From: DATLYT01 sp035574455
GTDB taxonomy: Bacteria > Bacteroidota > Ignavibacteria > UBA10030
DNA length: 14,920 nucleotides
Assembly (NCBI GenBank): GCA_035574455.1
Contig: DATLYT010000029.1
Coordinates: forward strand, 1 to 14,920
Reading direction: 5' to 3'
Translations under genes and position numbers: made by a program
The notes under the pieces: generated by a model
Databases searched by the model: none
The model's input: the letters and a program-made list of their open reading frames with translations, nothing else
What the model was told of the DNA's origin: nothing
Shown: piece after piece, positions 6,561 to 13,133 of the stretch
How the letters are laid out: every line of letters begins with the position of its first letter
Position numbering within the stretch: position 1 is the stretch's first letter

Positions 6561-7862
6561 ATGCCTCGGAACCACACCTACGTTGAAGACCTCAAACACC
6601 ACGAGGGGCAAGAGGTAACCCTCAAGGGCTGGCTCTACAACAAGCGATCGAGCGGGAAGATTCGCTTTCTCCTGTTGCGCGATGGAAGCGGCATTGTTCA
6701 GTGTGTCATGGTGAAGGGACATATTCCCGACGAGACGTTTGCGAAATTCGATCTGCTGACACAGGAATCGTCTTTCTCCGTGCGTGGAAAAGTACGCAAA
6801 GATGACCGCGCGCCGGGCGGCTACGAGCTGGAGCTGAGCGACGTTCAGATCATCCAGATTGCACAAGAGTACCCGATCACCCCAAAAGAGCATGGAGTCG
6901 AGTTTCTTGCCGACCGCAGGCATCTCTGGCTCCGTTCATCTCGCCAGCACGCGATCATGCGCGTGCGCCACCGGATCATCAAAGCCATCCGGGATTTCTT
7001 CGACGGGAGGGGGTTCACGTTGATCGATGCACCCATCCTAACGCCCAATGCCGTCGAAGGGACCACAACACTCTTCGAGACAGAATATTTTGATTTAGGG
7101 AAGGCGTATCTCACACAATCCGGTCAGCTGTATGCCGAGGCGGGGGCGATGGCCTTTGGAAAAGTGTACTGCTTCGGCCCGACGTTCCGGGCAGAGAAAT
7201 CGAAAACGCGTCGCCATCTCTCCGAGTTCTGGATGGTCGAGCCGGAGGTGGCGTTCAACGACCTGAACGACAATATGGATTTAGCCGAAGAGTTTTTGGA
7301 GTACATCGTTCAAACGGTTTTGCGAGAGCGGGCTGATGAGTTGAAGGTGCTTGAGCGAAATACAACGCTTCTCGAAAACGTGAAGCGGCCACTCCCAAGA
7401 ATCAGCTACGATGAGGCCGTGGAAATTCTGCACAAGAAGGGGGTGCCATTCGAGTGGGGGAACGATTTCGGCGCGCCGGACGAGACGGCCATTTCCGAGC
7501 AATTTGACCGGCCTGTGATGGTGCATCGGTATCCGGCGAAGGTCAAAGCCTTCTATATGAAACGCGATCCGGAGAATCCTGAGCTTGCATTAGCAGTAGA
7601 TGTTCTCGCTCCGGAAGGGTATGGCGAAATTATCGGTGGCAGCCAGCGTGAGGATGACCTGGAGGTTCTCTTGCAGAGGATTAAAGAGCATCATCTGCCG
7701 CAGGAGGCGTTTGAGTGGTATCTCGACCTTCGGCGGTACGGGAGCGTGCCGCATGCCGGCTTCGGTTTAGGCATCGAACGCACGGTCGCCTGGCTCTGCG
7801 GTTTGGACCATGTGCGCGAGACGATTCCGTTCCCAAGGATGATCTACCGGTTGACACCCTAA
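6561..7862 (+). CDS. asnS: Asparaginyl-tRNA synthetase
   Basis: A 433-residue class IIb aminoacyl-tRNA synthetase that charges tRNA-Asn with asparagine in the cytoplasm. The N-terminal OB-fold anticodon-binding domain (about 7-100) includes VTLKGWLYNKRSSGKIRFLL (19-38). The catalytic domain has motif 1 around FFDGRGFTLIDAPILTP (146-162), the asparagine-type segment EGTTTLFETEYF (166-177), YLTQSGQLYAEA (183-194), motif 2 FRAEKSKTRRHLSEFW (209-224), GEIIGGSQRE (355-364) and motif 3 GFGLGIERTV (400-409). The motif 2 loop KSKTRRHLSEFW resembles archaeal and Thermus-type AsnRS rather than the E. coli NSNTSRHLAEFW form. The protein is also shorter than the E. coli enzyme (466 residues). An AspRS call is unlikely because the GAD insertion and aspartate-specific motifs are missing. 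The start is ATG 6561, downstream of a good promoter, with no Shine-Dalgarno match. Confidence 0.96.
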   Translation: MPRNHTYVEDLKHHEGQEVTLKGWLYNKRSSGKIRFLLLRDGSGIVQCVMVKGHIPDETFAKFDLLTQESSFSVRGKVRKDDRAPGGYELELSDVQIIQIAQEYPITPKEHGVEFLADRRHLWLRSSRQHAIMRVRHRIIKAIRDFFDGRGFTLIDAPILTPNAVEGTTTLFETEYFDLGKAYLTQSGQLYAEAGAMAFGKVYCFGPTFRAEKSKTRRHLSEFWMVEPEVAFNDLNDNMDLAEEFLEYIVQTVLRERADELKVLERNTTLLENVKRPLPRISYDEAVEILHKKGVPFEWGNDFGAPDETAISEQFDRPVMVHRYPAKVKAFYMKRDPENPELALAVDVLAPEGYGEIIGGSQREDDLEVLLQRIKEHHLPQEAFEWYLDLRRYGSVPHAGFGLGIERTVAWLCGLDHVRETIPFPRMIYRLTP

Positions 7863-7937
7863 GACCGAAGCGCCAAAGTCGCAGTGAGGCTGTAACGTGC
7901 ACCAAGAGTATAAGCAGGATGCTGAAAAAGTTTTTTC

Positions 7938-7980
7938 TGTCATTCTGAAGGATCTGCCGGAGGCAGAGACTGAAGAATCT
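7938..7980. repeat. Dispersed-repeat-like hairpin between asnS and the ABC genes
   Basis: The segment reads TGTCATTCTGAAGGA, a hairpin, then CTGAAGAATCT. The inner hairpin is TCTGCC (7953-7958), loop GGA, GGCAGA (7962-7967). An outer pair ATTCT (7942-7946) and AGAAT (7974-7978) is also complementary. The CATTCTGA ... GAAGAATCT frame resembles short intergenic repeats that recur in many bacterial genomes. With no T-run after it, a terminator role for asnS is possible but weak. Confidence 0.5.
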
Positions 7981-8001
7981 TCTTAGAAAAACGGCTCTTC
8001 G

Positions 8002-8031
8002 CTTTGTGTCTCTTTAGCGTCCTTTGCAGTT
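8002..8031. repeat. Three decamer units before the ABC ATPase gene
   Basis: CTTTGTGTCT, CTTTAGCGTC and CTTTGCAGTT follow each other with a 10-base period. A related unit in inverted orientation, CTTTGGCGCT on the minus strand, lies at 7878-7869 just after asnS. The pattern resembles degenerate decamer-type intergenic repeats. Together with the hairpin at 7938-7980 it fills most of the 179-base gap 7863-8041, in which no gene and no convincing promoter were seen. Confidence 0.5.
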
Positions 8032-8041
8032 CGTGTTTCCT

Positions 8042-8953
8042 ATGTTGAAAGTCCAAAACCTCCGAAAATCTTTTGCAACGGTTGTTGCGGTTGATGATGT
8101 TTCTCTTGAAGCCCGACGCGGCGAAATTTTCGGCTTGCTCGGCCCGAACGGCGCAGGAAAGACAACGACCATCCGCACCGTGCTCAACATCATTCAGCCT
8201 GACTCCGGAACCATCACGTTCGATGGGAAACCGTTCAATGAAGAGACCTGGAACATTGTGGGTTTCCTGCCGGAGGAACGGGGACTGTATCGCAAGAGCA
8301 AGATCATCAACACGATTCTCTATTTTGCCACACTCAAAGGCTTGACCGAGCGCGAGGCAAAGCCGCTGGCGATGCACTGGTTGGAGCGATTCGGTCTGGC
8401 AAACAGTGCGCATCGCAAAGTTGAAGAACTATCCAAGGGCAACCAGCAGAAAGTACAGTTCATCATCTCTGTACTGCATCGTCCGCAGTTTCTCATCCTC
8501 GACGAGCCATTCTCAGGGCTTGATCCCGTCAATCAAATTCTTCTGAAAGACATTCTTCTCGAACTTCGCCAGCAAAATACCGCAATCATCTTTTCCACAC
8601 ACCAGATGGAGCAAGCGGAAAAGCTGTGCGATACAATCTGTCTGATCAATAAAGGCAAAGTCGTTGTGGAGGGGTCGATTGCTGAGGTGAAGCAACGCTA
8701 TGGGAAAAATTCGGTACACCTGGAGTACGAAGGCGACGGCTCGTTCTTGAAATCATTGCCGTATGTTCGTCGTGCCGATGTCTATCAGAATTACGCTGAG
8801 CTCGAATTAGCCGATATGAAGCACACTAAGGATCTTCTGGCCAGTCTGGACGATAGGCTCTCACTAAGGAAGTTTGAGATTGTCGAGCCGTCCCTCAATT
8901 CCATTTTCATTGATGTGGTAGGTTCTCCCTACGCATCGGCACAAGCGGCATGA
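8042..8953 (+). CDS. ABC transporter ATP-binding protein (NatA-like)
   Basis: A 303-residue ATPase that would power an ABC-2 type exporter from the cytoplasmic face of the membrane. It has Walker A GPNGAGKT (34-41), the stretch GFLPEERGLY (74-83) typical of NatA/YhaQ-like ATPases, a signature motif SKGNQQKV (131-138), Walker B FLILDEP (150-156), the D-loop GLD (159-161) and the switch His187. Beyond about residue 225 is the variable C-terminal domain of this subfamily, ending in EPSLNSIFIDVVG (282-294). The start is the ATG at 8042; an ATG six codons earlier is less likely because homologous ATPases begin near MLKVQNLRKSF. The stop overlaps the ATG of the permease gene. Export of sodium, as for NatAB, or of another substrate cannot be decided from sequence. 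Confidence 0.94.
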   Translation: MLKVQNLRKSFATVVAVDDVSLEARRGEIFGLLGPNGAGKTTTIRTVLNIIQPDSGTITFDGKPFNEETWNIVGFLPEERGLYRKSKIINTILYFATLKGLTEREAKPLAMHWLERFGLANSAHRKVEELSKGNQQKVQFIISVLHRPQFLILDEPFSGLDPVNQILLKDILLELRQQNTAIIFSTHQMEQAEKLCDTICLINKGKVVVEGSIAEVKQRYGKNSVHLEYEGDGSFLKSLPYVRRADVYQNYAELELADMKHTKDLLASLDDRLSLRKFEIVEPSLNSIFIDVVGSPYASAQAA

Positions 8954-10194
8954 AGAAAAAGCTTGCCATAGCGAAGTGGGAATTTGTGGAAAAGGTCAAA
9001 ACAAGAGCCTTTCTCATTTCGCTCATTCTCACTCCGGTGATCATGGTGGTGTTCGGAGTCGTCCCGGGTTTGTTCGCGTCGAAACCGGATGATCGACCCG
9101 TCATCATTGGCATCATTGATGAAACCAACAGCATCGTCGAGCCACTGTCCAAGCGATTGGAGGAGAAGTACAAACTTCCCAGCGGTGAGCCGAATTATAT
9201 CGTGCGGAATTTGACAGCAGAAGGCTTGCCAGAGCAGATTCGTGCGATAGCGAATAAAATGATTGCGGACGATGTGATTGAAGGCTATTTTTACATTCCG
9301 TCCACGGTGTTCGATAGCGGCAAGGTGGAATACCGGGCGGAGAACGTGGGGAACTTCCGGGTTCAGGAACGCTTTTCTCGGACCATCGAGGAAGTGGTTG
9401 TGGAGAAACGCGCCCTCAGTCAAGGCTACGACCCTGCCGTGTTGAGGAGGCTGATGGCCGACATCGATGTGAAGTCGATTAAAGTAACAGGAGAAGGAGA
9501 AGAAAAGGAGTCGAGCTTTTTAGAAACATTCTTTAGTTCGTACATCATCATCATGATGCTGATGTTTCTGGTGTTGACCTCCGGGCAGCTCTTGATTCGC
9601 AGCGTTGTCGAAGAGAAATCGAACCGTCTCATCGAAATTCTCATGTCATCGTGCTCGGCAAACGACTTGATGGTCGGGAAGATTATTGGACTCAGCGGCT
9701 TAGGGATTGTTCAAGTCCTGCTCTGGGCGGGAATGGCATTTGCCATCTCGGCAAAGTTTGGTACGAGCCTTTTTCAGGTGGAGACATTTTTCATCGCATT
9801 AATCTATTTTATCCTTGGCTATCTCTTGTATGCTGCTATTTTTGTGGCAGCCGGATCGCCAGTGACGACCGAGCAGGAAGCGCAGCAAATTACCAGTTAT
9901 GTGAGTCTCGCGCTTGTCTTCCCGATCGTGCTCGCGATTCCGATCATGCAGAACCCGGATTCGACGTTGGTGAAGGTGCTGTCGTTTATACCGATCTTTA
10001 CGCCGTCGTTTATGGTGATGAGACTGCCGATTCAGATGCCTGCGCTCTGGGAAATCGTGGGCACGATTGCCGTCTTGATTCTCTCTGTGTGGGGTATGAT
10101 GTGGGTCGCGGGGAAGATTTTTCGGACGGCGATTCTCGTCTACGGAAAACGACCGACGTTGTCCGAATTGTACCGCTGGCTTCGGGCTGCATGA
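8950..10194 (+). CDS. ABC-2 type transporter permease (NatB-like)
   Basis: A 414-residue membrane partner of the preceding ATPase. It follows the NatB/COG1668 plan. A first membrane segment (about 20-42) is followed by a large extracytoplasmic domain (about 43-190) and then five or six membrane segments between 194 and 390. The conserved coupling region VVEEKSNRLIEIL (219-231) follows the second segment. The segment AAGSPVTTEQEAQQITSYV (300-318) is also typical of this family. The ATG at 8950 overlaps the ATPase stop (ATGA), so translation is coupled and a one-to-one complex is expected. No Shine-Dalgarno sequence is visible. Only 27 bases separate it from nuoJ, so the exporter pair may be transcribed with the complex I genes, or a nuoJ promoter may lie inside this gene. 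Confidence 0.92.
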   Translation: MKKKLAIAKWEFVEKVKTRAFLISLILTPVIMVVFGVVPGLFASKPDDRPVIIGIIDETNSIVEPLSKRLEEKYKLPSGEPNYIVRNLTAEGLPEQIRAIANKMIADDVIEGYFYIPSTVFDSGKVEYRAENVGNFRVQERFSRTIEEVVVEKRALSQGYDPAVLRRLMADIDVKSIKVTGEGEEKESSFLETFFSSYIIIMMLMFLVLTSGQLLIRSVVEEKSNRLIEILMSSCSANDLMVGKIIGLSGLGIVQVLLWAGMAFAISAKFGTSLFQVETFFIALIYFILGYLLYAAIFVAAGSPVTTEQEAQQITSYVSLALVFPIVLAIPIMQNPDSTLVKVLSFIPIFTPSFMVMRLPIQMPALWEIVGTIAVLILSVWGMMWVAGKIFRTAILVYGKRPTLSELYRWLRAA

Positions 10195-10221
10195 TCCGCC
10201 TACTCTGAAAGAATACGCACC

Positions 10222-10734
10222 GTGACTTTCGAAACCATACTCTTCTCTCTACTTGCAGTTGTCTTCGTCGGCTCGGCGCTCTTGACCATCACGCGCCGGA
10301 ATCCCGTCATCGCCGCTCTGTATTTGATTCTCAATTTCTTCTGTCTCGGCGGATTGTACCTGACACTCAACGCGCAGTTCATTGCGGTGATTCAAATTCT
10401 GGTCTATGCCGGGGCAATCATGGTGTTGTTCGTTTTCGTGATCATGCTGCTGAACCTCGGCGATGAGCAGCGATTGGCAGAAAAGATATCCCTGCGCAAG
10501 ATCTTCGCTGCCGGGCTAAGTGCCGCTCTCTTGATGGAAGTGATTTACATCGTTGGCTTTGTCGACCTTGGAATGCCCCCGGGAGACTTGCATCGTGGGG
10601 TAGAAATCGGAACCGTTGAGAACATCGGTAAAGAGCTGTTTACGACGTATCTCTTTCCGTTTGAGGTGACCTCAATTTTGTTGCTCGCGGCAATTGTTGG
10701 CGCCGTAGTGCTTGCGAAAAAGAAACTCGATTAA
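10222..10734 (+). CDS. nuoJ: NADH-quinone oxidoreductase subunit J
   Basis: A 170-residue membrane subunit of respiratory complex I. Five hydrophobic segments are visible at about 4-23, 29-49, 54-77, 94-114 and 146-166. The third contains QILVYAGAIMVLFVFVIMLL (58-77), the hallmark of NuoJ: the helix with the pi-bulge near Tyr62 and Gly64 that rearranges during turnover and links quinone reduction to proton channels. Length is close to the usual 165-185. The start is a GTG at 10222, since no ATG is in frame before the first membrane segment. NuoK follows after one base. nuoA to nuoI, normally upstream, are absent; ABC transporter genes take their place. Confidence 0.95.
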   Translation: MTFETILFSLLAVVFVGSALLTITRRNPVIAALYLILNFFCLGGLYLTLNAQFIAVIQILVYAGAIMVLFVFVIMLLNLGDEQRLAEKISLRKIFAAGLSAALLMEVIYIVGFVDLGMPPGDLHRGVEIGTVENIGKELFTTYLFPFEVTSILLLAAIVGAVVLAKKKLD

Positions 10735-10735
10735 T

Positions 10736-11035
10736 ATGACTATTCAATCATACCTCATTCTCAGTGCGATCACGTTTATCATCGGCGTTGTCGGTGTGCT
10801 CACCCGACGGAACGCGATTATCGTCTTTATGTCCATCGAACTGATGCTGAATTCGGTGAATCTCTCGTTAGTCGCCTTTTCGGCGTACTTGGGTGATGCA
10901 CGGGGACAGATGCTCGTCTTTTTTGTTATGACCGTTGCTGCCGCAGAAGCAGCCGTTGGGCTTGCCATTATTATTGCCCTGTTCCGGAACAAACAGACAG
11001 TCAATATTGATGAGATCAATATTCTGAAATGGTGA
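10736..11035 (+). CDS. nuoK: NADH-quinone oxidoreductase subunit K
   Basis: A 99-residue, three-helix subunit of complex I, the usual size for NuoK and homologous to MrpC and ND4L. The two buried glutamates needed for the half-channel are present: Glu35 in FMSIELMLNSVNLS (31-44) and Glu71 in AAAEAAVGLAI (68-78), matching E. coli Glu36 and Glu72. The start is the ATG at 10736, one base after the nuoJ stop codon. An in-frame codon further upstream lies within nuoJ and would add eight residues that NuoK proteins lack. It should be translated together with nuoJ and acts in the inner membrane. Confidence 0.96.
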   Translation: MTIQSYLILSAITFIIGVVGVLTRRNAIIVFMSIELMLNSVNLSLVAFSAYLGDARGQMLVFFVMTVAAAEAAVGLAIIIALFRNKQTVNIDEINILKW

Positions 11036-11047
11036 TGAGTATTGAAG

Positions 11048-11067
11048 CAGGGGTTCATAGAACCCTG
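11048..11067. other. Hairpin between nuoK and nuoL
   Basis: GGGTTC (11051-11056), loop ATA, GAACCC (11060-11065) form a perfect six-pair stem that extends by two pairs (CA with TG) past a bulged G at 11050. No T-run follows, so it is not a classic terminator. It may be an mRNA processing or stability element within the operon. Confidence 0.5.
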
Positions 11068-11070
11068 GAT

Positions 11071-11110
11071 CAATGAGCCGATGACGCAATGAACTGATAA
11101 CTCAATCCCA
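11071..11110. repeat. Octamer repeat in front of nuoL
   Basis: Five 8-base units, CAATGAGC, CGATGACG, CAATGAAC, TGATAACT and CAATCCCA, end three bases before the nuoL ATG. They match the unit family seen at 163-250 and 1214-1283, although more degenerate. The region where a ribosome binding site would be expected is thus made of repeat sequence and has no Shine-Dalgarno match. Confidence 0.65.
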
Positions 11111-11113
11111 ACT

Positions 11114-13087
11114 ATGTTTTCCTTAGCGCCATATATCGTCCTCTTTCCGCTCCTTGGCTTTATCGTGCTGGGACTGTTCGGTTCTCGGTTGAAGAACGAA
11201 ACCCTCATTGGCACGATCGGCAGTGGTGTCGTCGGCCTCTCGTTCCTGACGGCGGTTGCCATCTTCATCCATATGCTGGGACTTCCACCCGACCAGCGTA
11301 AGGAAGTCGTGGAGCTGTTCACCTGGATTTCCACCTTCACCGGCACGGCAACGTCGTTCAGCGTTTCTCTCGCGTATCAAGTTGACCAGCTTTCCATCCT
11401 GATGGTGCTCATTGTGACCGGTGTCGGGTTTCTGATTCATGTCTACTCGATCGGCTACATGCATGGCGACCCGGGCTTCTGGCGATTCTTTACGTACCTC
11501 AACCTTTTCATTTTCATGATGCTGAACCTCGTTCTCGCCAGCAATTTCCTTGTGATGTTTCTTGGTTGGGAGGGGGTCGGTCTCTGTTCGTATTTGTTGA
11601 TCGGCTTCTGGCATGACAGGAAATTCGAGACGGGAGGATACAAGCCGGGTACGGCGTTCACGAGCGATGCGGCGAAGAAGGCGTTCATTGTGAATCGAGT
11701 TGGCGATTTCGGATTCTTGATCGGGATGTTCTTGATCTTCACAAAGTTTGGCAGCTTGGATTTTGATGTTGTGTTCAATCGAGCCTCCGTCTTGAGTATC
11801 GGCGGGAGCGTGATGTTCTGGATTACCCTGCTGCTCTTCGTTGGAGCAACGGGGAAGTCGGCACAGATTCCGTTGTATGTCTGGTTGCCTGATGCGATGG
11901 CAGGCCCAACACCAGTCAGCGCGCTCATCCATGCCGCGACCATGGTCACTGCCGGTGTTTATATGGTTGCTCGATGCTCGGTGTTGTATGCTCTCTCTCC
12001 GGCAACGTTGCAAATCGTTGCCGTCATTGGGGCGTTGACGGCTATCTTTGCCGCAACGATCGGACTCGTTCAAAACGACATCAAGAAAGTTCTGGCCTAC
12101 TCTACCGTCAGTCAGTTAGGGTACATGTTCCTGGCCATGGGTGTTGCTGCCTTCACGGCGGGAATTTTCCATCTCCTGACCCATGCGTTCTTCAAAGCAC
12201 TGCTCTTCCTCGGCTCCGGAGCAGTGATTCACGCCATGCACGAGGAACAGGATATTCAGAAGATGGGCGGATTGAGAAAGTACATGCCGACGACCTACAA
12301 GACATTTCTCGTCGGAGCCATTGCCATCGCCGGAATCGCTCCGTTCTCGGGCTTCTTCAGCAAGGACGAAATTCTCTGGAAAGCGTTTAGCAGTGACTAT
12401 GGCTCGGTCATTCTGTGGGCGCTTGGAGTCATGGGCGCTGCGTTGACGGCGTTCTACATGTTCCGACTCGTCTCGCTGACGTTTGAAGGGGAAGAACGCT
12501 TCTCGACCAAGAGCCATCATCCCCATGAAGCGCCGAAGACGATGACGGTGGTGCTGGTCATTCTTGCGTTCCTCTCGGCTGTTGGCGGTGTCGTGGGTAT
12601 TCCCGCAAGCTTGGGCGGAGGGAATGCCATTGAGCATTGGCTGGAACCCGTGTTCCGTCAGGCAAACGACCGGCTAGGGCTCGGCTACCATGAGCCATCT
12701 GCGATGGAGTATGTGTTGATGGCAGTTTCGCTTGGAATTGCGTTGGCTGGAATTTACGCTGCGCGCACGGTCTATTTGAAACGCACGGAGCTGGCAGAGG
12801 AGTGGAAAAACAGGTTTGCCGGCTTCTATAAGGTTCTCTGGAATAAATATTTTGTCGATGAGGCGTACGACAAGGTAGTCGTCACGCCGACGGTCAAACT
12901 CTCCGAATCGCTGCTCTGGAAAGGCGTTGATGTTTCTCTTATCGATGGGGCAGTCAACGGCACCGCCAAGCTCATCGATTGGATTGCAGGTTCGGTGAGA
13001 AAAATTCAGACCGGGGTTGCGCAGATGTACGCCGTGGTGTTCGTCGGCGGCATTCTGTTCGTCGTGGCGTGGATTGTGTTTCGATAG
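11114..13087 (+). CDS. nuoL: NADH-quinone oxidoreductase subunit L
   Basis: A 657-residue antiporter-like proton channel subunit at the far end of the complex I membrane arm. Functional residues are in place: Glu153 in FLGWEGVGLCSYLLIGFW (149-166), Lys248 in GATGKSAQIPLYVWLPDAM (244-262), His273 in ALIHAATMVTAGVY (270-283), Lys361 in LTHAFFKALLFLGSGA (355-370) and Lys417/Asp418 in FSGFFSKDEIL (411-421). These correspond to E. coli Glu144, Lys229, Lys342 and Lys399/Asp400. The C-terminal part (about 565-657) includes NKYFVDEAYD (577-586) and a final membrane segment (about 637-656), as expected for the long lateral helix that clamps NuoM and NuoN. This tail separates it from NuoM and NuoN, though MrpA-type proteins share the core. 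The start is ATG 11114. Confidence 0.97.
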   Translation: MFSLAPYIVLFPLLGFIVLGLFGSRLKNETLIGTIGSGVVGLSFLTAVAIFIHMLGLPPDQRKEVVELFTWISTFTGTATSFSVSLAYQVDQLSILMVLIVTGVGFLIHVYSIGYMHGDPGFWRFFTYLNLFIFMMLNLVLASNFLVMFLGWEGVGLCSYLLIGFWHDRKFETGGYKPGTAFTSDAAKKAFIVNRVGDFGFLIGMFLIFTKFGSLDFDVVFNRASVLSIGGSVMFWITLLLFVGATGKSAQIPLYVWLPDAMAGPTPVSALIHAATMVTAGVYMVARCSVLYALSPATLQIVAVIGALTAIFAATIGLVQNDIKKVLAYSTVSQLGYMFLAMGVAAFTAGIFHLLTHAFFKALLFLGSGAVIHAMHEEQDIQKMGGLRKYMPTTYKTFLVGAIAIAGIAPFSGFFSKDEILWKAFSSDYGSVILWALGVMGAALTAFYMFRLVSLTFEGEERFSTKSHHPHEAPKTMTVVLVILAFLSAVGGVVGIPASLGGGNAIEHWLEPVFRQANDRLGLGYHEPSAMEYVLMAVSLGIALAGIYAARTVYLKRTELAEEWKNRFAGFYKVLWNKYFVDEAYDKVVVTPTVKLSESLLWKGVDVSLIDGAVNGTAKLIDWIAGSVRKIQTGVAQMYAVVFVGGILFVVAWIVFR

Positions 13088-13098
13088 AAAATATCTCA

Positions 13099-13124
13099 TA
13101 GGGGCGCGTCATGACGTGTCCCTA
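13099..13124. repeat. 26-bp palindromic element between nuoL and nuoM
   Basis: TAGGGGCGCGTCA (13099-13111) faces TGACGTGTCCCTA (13112-13124). All 13 positions pair if two G-T (G-U in RNA) pairs are allowed, around a GTCATGAC centre. It begins 12 bases after the nuoL stop and ends nine bases before the nuoM ATG. Its form resembles the short palindromes starting TAGGGGC and ending GCCCCTA that are scattered between genes in many bacteria. In mRNA it could fold next to the start codon of nuoM and affect its translation or the stability of the operon transcript. Confidence 0.75.
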
Positions 13125-13133
13125 CCATGAACA

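Noticed and set aside
7924..7937. GAAAAAGTTTTTTC as an intrinsic terminator of asnS
   Set aside because: The stem is only A-T pairs with almost no loop and no GC-rich part, so it is unlikely to stop transcription.
11123..12073. 316-codon open frame on the minus strand opposite nuoL
   Set aside because: Its translation is polar, rich in His, Arg and Glu and without motifs, as expected for the antisense of a hydrophobic membrane gene; nuoL is unmistakable.
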